Below, one piece after another: positions 1-6,257 of a stretch of DNA of 8,278 nucleotides. This stretch comes from CAZDDA01 sp964568045 (GTDB lineage: Bacteria; Bipolaricaulota; Bipolaricaulia; UBA7950; UBA9294), in assembly GCA_964568045.1 (NCBI GenBank), contig CAZMOL010000067.1, positions 1 to 8,278 on the forward strand, read 5' to 3'. Each line of letters begins with the position of its first letter. The first letter of the stretch is position 1. A program made the position numbers and the translations under genes. The notes beneath the pieces were generated by a model that saw only the letters and a list, made by a program, of their open reading frames with translations, ran no database searches and was not told the DNA's origin.

Positions 1-2
1 TC

Positions 3-395
3 GTCGTGGTGCGGTATGAGGGCCCCAAGGGGGCACCCGGCATGAAGGAGGTCATGATGTCGACCGATGCGCTGTACCAAATAGGATTGGAAGGATCCGT
101 TGGACTGATCACGGACGGCCGCTTCTCGGGATTCAACCGCGGCCCGATCATCGGCCACGTCTGCCCGGAGGCTGCGGAGGGGGGCGTGATCGCCCTCATC
201 AAGGATGGAGATACGATCGAAATCGACATTCCAAACCGAACCCTGTCGGTCGATCTATCCGGTGCAGAATTGGAGCGCCGTCGCGCCGCCTGGCAGCCGC
301 CGGAACCCAAAACCAAGACAGGATTTCTCGCCCTCTATGCTCAGATGACTCTGGCCGCCGACCAGGGCGCGGCAATGCAACGATGGTCCCTTTAG
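3..395 (+). CDS. IlvD/Edd-family dehydratase (dihydroxy-acid dehydratase-like), C-terminal part; 5' end outside window
   Basis: This is the last 130 codons of an Fe-S dehydratase of the IlvD/Edd family; full-length members are about 550-600 residues. The reading frame is open to the left edge, so the start lies outside. Family signatures are visible: VRYEGPKGAPGM near the left end, then ITDGRFSGFNRG and GHVCPEAAEGG, then a small beta-rich tail with IDIPNRTL and ELERRRAAW. In the family the conserved serine of GRFSG lies in the active site. Known members dehydrate 2,3-dihydroxy acids in isoleucine/valine synthesis (IlvD), or sugar acids. The variants KEVMMSTDAL and GFNRGPIIGH differ somewhat from the textbook IlvD wording, so a paralogue acting on another hydroxy acid is possible. 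The stop at 393-395 is 37 bases before the racemase gene, which suggests one operon. Family assignment is secure; the substrate is not. Confidence 0.9.
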   Translation, partial: VVVRYEGPKGAPGMKEVMMSTDALYQIGLEGSVGLITDGRFSGFNRGPIIGHVCPEAAEGGVIALIKDGDTIEIDIPNRTLSVDLSGAELERRRAAWQPPEPKTKTGFLALYAQMTLAADQGAAMQRWSL

Positions 396-432
396 GAACG
401 CTTCGCAGAGCGGCCGGAAAGGAGGCTAGGAG

Positions 433-1419
433 ATGAAGGTTCTGCGATCTATCCAAGTGGTCGACACCCATACCGTCGGAGAGCCGACTCGCGTTGTCCT
501 GAGCGGCCTTCCCCCCATTCCCGGAGAAACGATGGAGGAGCGTCGGTGTTGGCTAGCGGAGAATGCCGACGACCTGCGGCGATTCCTCCTCCAGGAGCCG
601 CGTGGGCACAGCGACATGTTCGGAGCGATCGTTACCCCTCCAATCCAGCCTGGGACCGATTACGGCATCATCTTCTGCGACTGTGAAGGATATCTCGGGA
701 TGTGCGGTCACGGAACCATCGGTGCGGTAACGGCACTGGCCACTCTGGGTTGGACACAAAAGGAAGACGTCGTTCTCGATACCCCGTCCGGCCTGGTACG
801 CGCACACATCCACTGGGTGGATGGCGATGCACGGGCGGTGAGCTTTCACAACGTCCCCTCGTTCTTCCTTCAGACTGTCTCCATGGGCGAGGTTCCTATT
901 CATGTCGCCTATGGAGGGAACACGTTCGCGTTGGTCGACGTTCAATCCGTTGGTTCGCGGGTAGAACGTGAATCACTGTCCGAACTGGTCCCGTTGGGTA
1001 TGAAGATTCGTCGATTCATCAACGAGCGCTATGCATTCCACCACCCCTCCACCGGCAACTCTCTCAAGGTGCAATTGGTGGAGTTCTACGAAACGACAAG
1101 TCCAGCCAGGAATGTGGTCGTCTTCGGCCGCGGACAAGTGGATCGATCTCCCTGTGGGACCGGCACTTCGGCCAAGATGGCCTTCCTCTACGCCAACGGT
1201 GAGTTGAAAATTGGTGAGGAGTATTGCTACCAGAGCATCCTCGGCTCGGAGTTCGTGGGACGAATCGTTGCTGAGACAACCGTGGGAGAACGACCAGGAA
1301 TCATTCCCGAGGTCACAGGTTCCGCGTATGTCGTTGGCTTTTGCACCCTCATGGTGACAGAAGGGGATCCATTCCCTCACGGTTTTGCACTCAACCCGGT
1401 GTGTGAAGAGGAAGATTGA
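433..1419 (+). CDS. Proline racemase / 4-hydroxyproline 2-epimerase family enzyme
   Basis: This 328-residue cytosolic enzyme is the normal length for the family (about 310-350). It inverts the alpha carbon of proline or hydroxyproline without a cofactor, using two cysteines as acid and base. Both are present: Cys91 in GYLGMCGHGTIG and Cys241 in GQVDRSPCGTGTSAKMA. Having both argues against the trans-3-hydroxyproline dehydratase subgroup, which has threonine in place of the second cysteine. Other family marks are DTHTVGEPTR (residues 11-20), EPRGHSDMFG (55-64) and IIPEVTGSAYVVGF near the end. From memory, overall wording is close to the Clostridium proline racemase. The Gly before Met-Cys-Gly-His is more epimerase-like, so proline and hydroxyproline both remain possible. 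The ATG at 433 follows a strong GGAGG at 421-425 with 7 bases between. The upstream dehydratase fragment is probably co-transcribed. Confidence 0.92.
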   Translation: MKVLRSIQVVDTHTVGEPTRVVLSGLPPIPGETMEERRCWLAENADDLRRFLLQEPRGHSDMFGAIVTPPIQPGTDYGIIFCDCEGYLGMCGHGTIGAVTALATLGWTQKEDVVLDTPSGLVRAHIHWVDGDARAVSFHNVPSFFLQTVSMGEVPIHVAYGGNTFALVDVQSVGSRVERESLSELVPLGMKIRRFINERYAFHHPSTGNSLKVQLVEFYETTSPARNVVVFGRGQVDRSPCGTGTSAKMAFLYANGELKIGEEYCYQSILGSEFVGRIVAETTVGERPGIIPEVTGSAYVVGFCTLMVTEGDPFPHGFALNPVCEEED

Positions 1420-1445
1420 CGAGGACAACGCACTTGCTGCACAAT
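1416..1445 (+). promoter_or_regulatory. Weak candidate promoter ahead of xpt-guaA
   Basis: TTGACG (1416-1421, overlapping the racemase stop codon) and CACAAT (1440-1445) are separated by 18 bases. They match the sigma-70 consensus at five and four positions of six. If it is used, the xpt message would carry a leader of about 140 bases. The rest of the spacer, to 1592, holds only weak inverted repeats: GGAGA 1477-1481 with TCTCC 1487-1491, and CGCCG 1506-1510 with CGGCG 1530-1534. I cannot recognise a purine riboswitch in it. Read-through from the upstream genes is an equally good explanation. Confidence 0.25.
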
Positions 1446-1592
1446 GACCTATGGATTCCACCAAAGGGAGCACAACGGAGACCGCCTCTCCAGACCCTCT
1501 GAGAACGCCGTCGCCCAGGCACCTTTCGTCGGCGCGAGCAAATCAACCGATGATCAGGTCCCTCACCAGTGAATGCCAAGACCAATAGGACC

Positions 1593-2183
1593 ATGACACT
1601 TCAAGATTGGATTCGTCGAGAAGGGATTGTCATCAGCCAAGAGTTCCTGAAGGTGGACGGCTTTCTTAACCATCGGATAGATCCTGCGTTTATCGAAACA
1701 GCAGCAAAGCGGTTGGCGGCAAGCTTCCCCACTCAGGCCATCACGTGCGTATTGACTGCCGAGGCAGCCGGCAACGCCATCGCCTACGAGGTGGCCCGCC
1801 AACTGGGAGCACGCGCGTTGTACGCAAAGAAGGGGCGTGCATCCACAATGGACAACCCCCTGCTGCGAACGGTTTGCTCTCCCACCAAAGGGATCAAGGC
1901 AGAACTTGCCGTGTCAGAGGACTACTTGGGTCCACAAGAGCAGGTCCTCATCGTTGATGACTTCCTCTACCACGGGCACACAAGCGCGGCCCTTGCACAA
2001 ATGGTTCGACAAAGCGAAGCGAGACTCGTTGGCTTCGGCTTCATTATCGCGAAGGAATCTGGAAAGGGCCGAGCTCTACTGGTCCAATACGGCGTGCCCA
2101 TCGTTACCCTTGTTTCGGTGGTCCGCTTGGACCCGGAGACGGGTGAAATTGTGTTCGGACAGGAGAACCAACAACCAGTATGA
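1593..2183 (+). CDS. xpt: Xanthine phosphoribosyltransferase
   Basis: This 196-residue type I phosphoribosyltransferase converts xanthine plus PRPP to XMP plus pyrophosphate in purine salvage in the cytosol. The N-terminus (EGIVISQEFLKVDGFLNHRIDP, in pieces 10-16 and 17-31) lines up with Bacillus-type Xpt, which is 194 residues. The PRPP-binding strand and loop are at 118-130 (VLIVDDFLYHGHT), with the two acidic residues that mark the family. The TAEAAG loop at 55-60 and YAKK at 77-80 also fit. I chose the ATG at 1593 because it reproduces the family N-terminus exactly. A GTG at 1569 in the same frame would add 8 residues, and neither start has a strong ribosome site. The stop overlaps the guaA start (ATGA, 2180-2183), so the two are probably translationally coupled. 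GuaA consumes the XMP made here, which supports xanthine specificity over other purine transferases. Confidence 0.9.
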   Translation: MTLQDWIRREGIVISQEFLKVDGFLNHRIDPAFIETAAKRLAASFPTQAITCVLTAEAAGNAIAYEVARQLGARALYAKKGRASTMDNPLLRTVCSPTKGIKAELAVSEDYLGPQEQVLIVDDFLYHGHTSAALAQMVRQSEARLVGFGFIIAKESGKGRALLVQYGVPIVTLVSVVRLDPETGEIVFGQENQQPV

Positions 2184-3694
2184 CCGTTGCCATTCTTGAT
2201 TTCGGTTCCCAATATACGCAACTGATTGCCCGTCGGATTCGCGAGCTTCAGGCCTATTCGGTGATCCTACCTGGCACAGTCTCGATAGAGGAGATTCAGC
2301 AACACCAACCAAAGGCATTGATTCTATCGGGTGGGCCGGCCACAGTCTTCGATCCCCAATCCCTACACCCTGATCCTGAAATCCTCAAACTGAGTATCCC
2401 GATCCTGGGGATCTGCTACGGAATGCAGCTTCTTGTGCACCATTCCGGGGGCGAGGTAATAAAGGCCGATCGCCGTGAGTACGGCCGGGCGTACCTGACC
2501 CAATATTCGGGACGGCTCTTCACCGGCCTTTCGGGCAAGATGCAGGTCTGGATGAGCCACGCCGACAGTGTGACCAAGCTGCCAACCGGCTGGAGGGCCA
2601 TTGCCGCTTCTGAACGCAACCCCGTTTCCGCAATCGAATCCGCAGACGGGCAGACATTCGGCGTACAATTCCACCCCGAGGTTGTCCACACCCCACAAGG
2701 GATGACCATCTTGGAGAACTTCTTGGACATTGCGCGTGTTCCCCGCGATTGGACGCCCGAGCATACGGCAGATCTCCTGGTTCAAGTGGTGCAAGAACAA
2801 GTTGGAGATACCCGCGTGTTGCTGGCGGCCTCCGGCGGCGTCGATTCCTCCACCCTTGCCCTGCTCCTCGCCAGGGCCGGCGTCGATCACACGGCAATCT
2901 TCGTCGATCACGGCCTGCTGCGCCTCGGAGAACGTGAAGAGGTCGAAAAGACACTGAGCGCTGCTGGGGTCAACTTGGTGACCGTTGACGCAACCGATCG
3001 ATTCCTCCGTCGCCTCGAGGGCGTCGCCGATCCTGAGTTGAAGCGCAAGGTCATCGGCCGCGAATTCATTGCGGTGTTCGAGGACAAAGCAAGAGAAATG
3101 GGCCCGTTCGCATACCTTGCCCAGGGGACTCTCTACCCTGACGTGATCGAATCTGCCGGTAGCCAATCAGCAGCGGTCATCAAGAGCCATCACAACGTGG
3201 GGGGATTGCCGGCAACGCTCGGCTTCCAACTGCTCGAGCCTTTCCGGCATCTATTCAAGGACGAGGTACGCGAGATCGCCCGCCTCCTCGAGCTACCGGA
3301 TGAAACCCGCTTGCGGCATCCGTTCCCCGGACCCGGTCTCGCCATCCGCATCTTGGGCGAGGTAACCGCCGAGCGATTGCACACCTTGCGCCAAGCAGAC
3401 GCCCTGTTCATCAATGCTCTCAAGGAACGGGGGCTCTACGCCAAGGTCTGGCAAGCACTCGCGATCCTAACCGCTGCCCAAGCCGTAGGCGTCGCTGGGG
3501 ACGAACGCCAATATGGGTATGTGCTTGCCCTCCGCGCGGTGACCAGCGTCGATGGAATGACCGCGGATTGGGCCAATCTTCCCGCAGAGTTTCTCGATGA
3601 GGTCGCCAGGAGGATCACTCAGCAGGTGCCCAAGATCGGTCGGGTGGTTTACGACATCACCAGCAAACCACCGGGGACTATCGAATGGGAGTAG
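2180..3694 (+). CDS. guaA: GMP synthase (glutamine-hydrolysing)
   Basis: This complete 504-residue enzyme aminates XMP to GMP with ATP and glutamine-derived ammonia. It is slightly shorter than common bacterial forms (about 510-525). The N-terminal class I glutamine amidotransferase domain (about 1-190) shows ILDFGSQYTQLIARR, the nucleophile Cys79 in GICYGMQ, and the His165/Glu167 pair in GVQFHPEV. The ATP-pyrophosphatase domain begins near 195 with the P-loop SGGVDSS (218-224), followed by GTLYPDVIES (317-325). The C-terminal dimerisation domain carries RHPFPGPGLAIR (379-390), RAVTSVDGMTADW and the terminal KPPGTIEWE that helps form the XMP site. All key residues are intact. AGGAG at 2161-2165 is 14 bases from the ATG, a loose spacing consistent with coupling to xpt through the four-base overlap. 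No convincing terminator follows the stop. Confidence 0.98.
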   Translation: MTVAILDFGSQYTQLIARRIRELQAYSVILPGTVSIEEIQQHQPKALILSGGPATVFDPQSLHPDPEILKLSIPILGICYGMQLLVHHSGGEVIKADRREYGRAYLTQYSGRLFTGLSGKMQVWMSHADSVTKLPTGWRAIAASERNPVSAIESADGQTFGVQFHPEVVHTPQGMTILENFLDIARVPRDWTPEHTADLLVQVVQEQVGDTRVLLAASGGVDSSTLALLLARAGVDHTAIFVDHGLLRLGEREEVEKTLSAAGVNLVTVDATDRFLRRLEGVADPELKRKVIGREFIAVFEDKAREMGPFAYLAQGTLYPDVIESAGSQSAAVIKSHHNVGGLPATLGFQLLEPFRHLFKDEVREIARLLELPDETRLRHPFPGPGLAIRILGEVTAERLHTLRQADALFINALKERGLYAKVWQALAILTAAQAVGVAGDERQYGYVLALRAVTSVDGMTADWANLPAEFLDEVARRITQQVPKIGRVVYDITSKPPGTIEWE

Positions 3695-3741
3695 GCCAAT
3701 AGCTCCAACGCACCCAGAGTAGTCACTACCACAATTCACCC

Positions 3742-3771
3742 TTGACTTGCTGCCAAACCGTCTCGTATCCT
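3742..3771 (+). promoter_or_regulatory. Sigma-70-like promoter for the DOMON gene pair
   Basis: TTGACT (3742-3747, five of six matches) and TATCCT (3766-3771, four of six) are separated by 18 bases. This puts the predicted transcript start near 3778, about 40 bases before the ATG at 3817. It lies in the 122-base gap after guaA and separates the redox pair from the purine genes. The match is good by eye but unproven. Confidence 0.5.
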
Positions 3772-3804
3772 GGTTGCGAAGGCAATAAAAGAGTATTTGC
3801 CACT

Positions 3805-3810
3805 AGGAGG
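3805..3810 (+). promoter_or_regulatory. Ribosome binding site that decides the DOMON gene start
   Basis: A perfect AGGAGG lies 6 bases before the ATG at 3817. The same frame is open from 3742, but that upstream stretch overlaps the promoter and would put 25 charged or cysteine-containing residues before the signal peptide. The site therefore argues strongly for 3817 as the true start. Confidence 0.85.
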
Positions 3811-3816
3811 TGGCTT

Positions 3817-4686
3817 ATGAGCCGTGGGATCGTGATGAGCATTCTGATTGGGCTGTTCGTCGTGATGGTCACTACAACAATGGCGTGGGGTCAGGGTACC
3901 ATGACCGTGGTGTTCAGCGAGATGGACCCCCACCTTGGGCAACAGTTCGAGCTGCGGGTAGTGAACAAAGCAACGGGAGAGGAGTTGGAGCGTATCACCG
4001 TGGCCGAGATCCCGGTACCCAGTTTCGAACTCAGCTTCACAGTCCTGGAGCAAGGAGCCAGCTACCGGATCGACTTCTACGCCGATCACAACGGAAACGG
4101 CCGCTACGACGCGCCGCCAACCGATCACGCGTGGCAATTGACGATCGATGACGCATCAGGCAACGTCACACTCGACTTCCGTCACAACACGGACTTCACC
4201 GATATCGCTTGGCCGCCGTCCATTGATGGGGTCATTACCACGGGAGAATACCGCCACACGCTTGCCGATTCCGCAACCGGGATTGAGCTATCCTGGCAAA
4301 ACGACAGTACGTACCTGTATGTGGGGCTCACAAGCCCGGGAACGGGATGGGTCGCCATCGGCTTTAGCCCCGAACAGCAAATGAAGGGCGCCAATATCAT
4401 CATCGGTGCTGTTGAAAACGGCGAAGTCGTCACCCAAGACCATTCTGGAACTGCACCCACGGGCCACCGCGAGGATTCCCGAAGCGAGATCGTGCAAGTC
4501 GCGGGGACCGAAAGTGCCGGCAAAACCACGATCGAATTCTCGATTCCACTTCAGAGTGACGACCCATCGGACAAGGCACTTCAGTCGGGACAAACGGTCT
4601 CAATAATCCTTGCCTACCACGCAAGCTCCGATAGCTTCACGACCCGGCACAGCAAGCGGACTACGACAGAGATCACGTTGGACTAG
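3817..4686 (+). CDS. Secreted DOMON-domain protein, probable haem-binding extracytoplasmic redox protein
   Basis: This 289-residue protein has an N-terminal signal peptide: Ser-Arg, then a hydrophobic stretch to about residue 23, with likely cleavage after Ala-Trp-Gly25. Residues about 27-125 form a beta-rich domain containing a DxNxNGxxD loop (Asp90-Asp98) of the calcium-binding type, followed by PPTDHAWQL. Residues about 130-289 are a DOMON domain: SIDGVITTGEY, then GWVAIGFSPEQQMKGANIIIG, a GKTTIEFSIPL strand and IILAYHAS near the end. In haem-binding DOMON proteins (cellobiose dehydrogenase cytochrome domain, plant AIR12) haem b is held by a Met and a His. Met189 and His278 (or His268) occupy the corresponding places, so haem b binding is a reasonable inference. 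Sugar or other ligand binding, also known for DOMON folds, is the alternative. The start is set by AGGAGG at 3805-3810. The next gene, 16 bases downstream, encodes a likely membrane partner. Confidence 0.85.
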   Translation: MSRGIVMSILIGLFVVMVTTTMAWGQGTMTVVFSEMDPHLGQQFELRVVNKATGEELERITVAEIPVPSFELSFTVLEQGASYRIDFYADHNGNGRYDAPPTDHAWQLTIDDASGNVTLDFRHNTDFTDIAWPPSIDGVITTGEYRHTLADSATGIELSWQNDSTYLYVGLTSPGTGWVAIGFSPEQQMKGANIIIGAVENGEVVTQDHSGTAPTGHREDSRSEIVQVAGTESAGKTTIEFSIPLQSDDPSDKALQSGQTVSIILAYHASSDSFTTRHSKRTTTEITLD

Positions 4687-4702
4687 GAAAAGGCCGTCCT
4701 CG

Positions 4703-4933
4703 ATGCGTGTCTTGCAGAACGTCGCCTATACCACAATCCTCGGGTATCCGTTGATCTTCTACTTGGGGATCCTGACCTACGTCATGCTTCTCGTTACACT
4801 CGTCATCCCGGTCCTAAACGCGAGAGTAAAACGGCTCCCGAGAATCTCGGTGCAGGTCCACCGACGATTCGGCTACATAACACTTGCTCTAGGAACCCTT
4901 CACGGGCTTCTCACCCTCTCGTCCTATCTCTGA
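4703..4933 (+). CDS. Small two-helix membrane protein with His-X13-His, possible haem b partner of the DOMON protein
   Basis: This 76-residue protein starts at ATG 4703; the weak AAAAGG near 4688-4693 may serve as ribosome site. It has two predicted membrane helices: about 12-38 (ILGYPLIFYLGILTYVMLL and on) and about 54-74 (FGYITLALGTLHGLLTL). The basic loop between them (RVKRLPR) favours a cytoplasmic hairpin loop. Helix two carries His53 and His67, thirteen residues apart. In cytochrome b and ferric-reductase-like membrane proteins, paired histidines at this spacing on one helix ligate two stacked haems, and the HRRFGYITLALGTLHGLL pattern resembles those families. One protomer provides only one such helix, so haem binding would need a dimer or another partner. 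The 16-base gap to the DOMON gene and the hairpin after the stop make them a two-gene unit. The reading frame is well supported; the function is inference. Confidence 0.75.
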   Translation: MRVLQNVAYTTILGYPLIFYLGILTYVMLLVTLVIPVLNARVKRLPRISVQVHRRFGYITLALGTLHGLLTLSSYL

Positions 4934-4942
4934 TCACGGCAA

Positions 4943-4973
4943 GACGGCAGCCATCCGCTACCAGGCTGCCGTC
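4943..4973. terminator. Perfect 10-bp inverted repeat between convergent genes, probable bidirectional terminator
   Basis: GACGGCAGCC (4943-4952) pairs perfectly with GGCTGCCGTC (4964-4973) around an 11-base loop. It starts 9 bases after the small membrane protein stop and lies 40 bases beyond the stop of the oppositely oriented ferritin-like gene. No proper T-run follows on either strand, so it is not a textbook intrinsic terminator. Its position between converging transcripts still makes this role the best explanation. Confidence 0.6.
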
Positions 4974-5013
4974 AATCCGTGTTGGGTGCCTGCGGCGAAC
5001 TTAAGTGAAGAGG

Positions 5014-5502
5014 CTAATACTCCGGACGGAGTCCAAACTCGGCCGACTCCACCCACTCGACCGGCCGATCGAAGTACTCGACCAGCGAGCTGACCAACAG
5101 ATAGTGCTCGGCCTCTTGATCGGCAAGGTGCTCGAACAGCTCTCTGCGCTTCTGGTCATCTTTCTCCCCTGCATGCTCCCGATAGAACCGCTCCGTGGTC
5201 TGCTCGATCTCCATTGCCCGCTGCAGGACGTCGCGCATCGAGGCGTCGGTAGAAATCGAACTTTGTCCCTCGTTTACCGCCCCTTCCACCAGCCCGTGCA
5301 CCTCTTTGAGCAACGCCGGGGCCTCCAGGTTCCCGTAGTCGCCTGTTTTCATCGCATTCAATGCTGCCGCATGCTTGCGCTCTTCATCGGCAAGAAGCTC
5401 GAGGATCTTCTTCGCGCTTGGGTCGCTGACCTGATCCTTCGTTTGGTAGTAGAACTGCATGGCGCGCTGTTCCAATGAAATGGCGTCGTCGAGTACTGAC
5501 AT
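5014..5502 (-). CDS. Ferritin-like di-iron protein (rubrerythrin-type helical domain)
   Basis: This 162-residue, all-helical cytosolic protein has two half-sites of the ferritin/rubrerythrin fold. The first is Glu11 in SLEQRAMQFY with Glu41-x-x-His44 in DEERKH. The second is Glu100 in IEQTTERFY with Glu130-x-x-His133 in DQEAEH. These six residues are the expected ligands of a di-iron centre. There is no C-terminal rubredoxin domain (no CxxC pairs), so it is a rubrerythrin-like ferritin, not a classical rubrerythrin. Such proteins reduce peroxide or handle iron in anaerobes. The last 20 residues (EYFDRPVEWVESAEFGLRPEY, in part) form an aromatic, acidic tail. GGAAGGAG lies about 8 bases upstream of the ATG at 5502. 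The DUF47 gene is 81 bases upstream on the same strand and may be co-transcribed. The exact reaction is uncertain. Confidence 0.88.
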   Translation of the reverse strand: MSVLDDAISLEQRAMQFYYQTKDQVSDPSAKKILELLADEERKHAAALNAMKTGDYGNLEAPALLKEVHGLVEGAVNEGQSSISTDASMRDVLQRAMEIEQTTERFYREHAGEKDDQKRRELFEHLADQEAEHYLLVSSLVEYFDRPVEWVESAEFGLRPEY

Positions 5503-5583
5503 GGATGTCTCCTTCCTATGGCCAATACCAGCGTCCGCTGCCCGAAAGCCGATGCTCCACCGGCAGGGGAAATCTCCTTCTCG

Positions 5584-6228
5584 CTACAGCCTTCTCTCGG
5601 CGATCATGATGTCAATCCGGTCTGACAGATCCTCCGCCCGGTCGGAGAACTCGACCAACTCCTCCACCAAGCCCCTTAGTTGGATCTTCTCAGCCAACTC
5701 TATTTCCATCTTGAAGACTTCCTTAATCACGGATCGCTCCAGCTTGTCGACCTCTCCTTCCTTCGCCTCGATCGCTTTGGTGTGTTCCAACGCTTGGTCC
5801 ATATCGTGAAAGAGCTGACGGAGGGCTTGCTTAACTTCCTCGAAGATCTCGCGTGATTTGACTCCGATCTCTCGAAGCATCGGCTTGATCGCCTCGGGTA
5901 TCCTCACCCGCTGCACGAGAAGGTAATCGAGCACGGCCTCCCCTGAGTTGGCAAGTTTGTCCACCCCTTCAATGATCTCCAGGATGTCGCGCCGGGAATG
6001 CGCAAGGAGGGCACCCCTCAGGAGCTTAACCTCTACCTCTCGTCTCACGTCATCAGCGCGTCCCTCGGCTTTGTGTGTTTCCAGGGCCAACCGGCCTGCT
6101 TTCTCCACATCACCCTCATCGAGGAAGGCAAAGAAGCCTTCCTGGAAATAGCCGATCGCCTCGTCCACACACTCCACATGCCTTAGAACTAGCGTCTCGA
6201 TCGCTCTTTGCTTCTTCCACAACCCCAT
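5584..6228 (-). CDS. DUF47 / PhoU-like protein
   Basis: This 214-residue, almost entirely helical protein belongs to the DUF47 family (PhoU-like, TIGR00153 type), whose members are usually about 205-215 residues. Two repeats of the PhoU-type metal motif ExxxD are visible: Glu55 to Asp59 in KAEGRADD and Glu157 to Asp161 in KEGEVDKLE. The C-terminal FSDRAEDLSDRIDIMIAERR is typical of the family. Known DUF47 proteins usually sit beside a Pit-type phosphate or cation transporter and are thought to modulate it. No pit gene is present here: birA lies upstream and a ferritin-like gene downstream, so the partner is unknown. The ATG at 6228 has a purine-rich AAGGGGGAAGG just upstream. A promoter-like pair is found 30-58 bases ahead of it. 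Confidence 0.88.
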   Translation of the reverse strand: MGLWKKQRAIETLVLRHVECVDEAIGYFQEGFFAFLDEGDVEKAGRLALETHKAEGRADDVRREVEVKLLRGALLAHSRRDILEIIEGVDKLANSGEAVLDYLLVQRVRIPEAIKPMLREIGVKSREIFEEVKQALRQLFHDMDQALEHTKAIEAKEGEVDKLERSVIKEVFKMEIELAEKIQLRGLVEELVEFSDRAEDLSDRIDIMIAERRL

Positions 6229-6257
6229 GCCTTCCCCCTTCTGCCAAATTCACCCCT

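Noticed and set aside
1477..1491. GGAGACCGCC resembling part of the cobalamin riboswitch B12 box
   Set aside because: One base is missing from the box and the other conserved cobalamin riboswitch elements are not present; xpt is also not a usual cobalamin target.
2363..3166. 267-codon open frame on the minus strand inside guaA
   Set aside because: It lies fully within a complete, motif-rich guaA, and its translation is low-complexity with no family signal.
3742..3816. N-terminal extension of the DOMON protein from an upstream start at 3742
   Set aside because: It overlaps the promoter and lacks a ribosome site. The ATG at 3817 has a perfect AGGAGG and begins directly at the signal peptide.
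5005..5478. 157-codon plus-strand open frame antisense to the ferritin-like gene
   Set aside because: The minus strand carries the complete di-iron ligand set and a good ribosome site; the plus frame is leucine-rich only because it is the reverse of an acidic helical protein.
5529..5540. Short inverted repeat CAGCG/CGCTG between the DUF47 and ferritin-like genes
   Set aside because: Only five base pairs around a two-base centre, with no T-run. It is too weak to call a terminator or operator.
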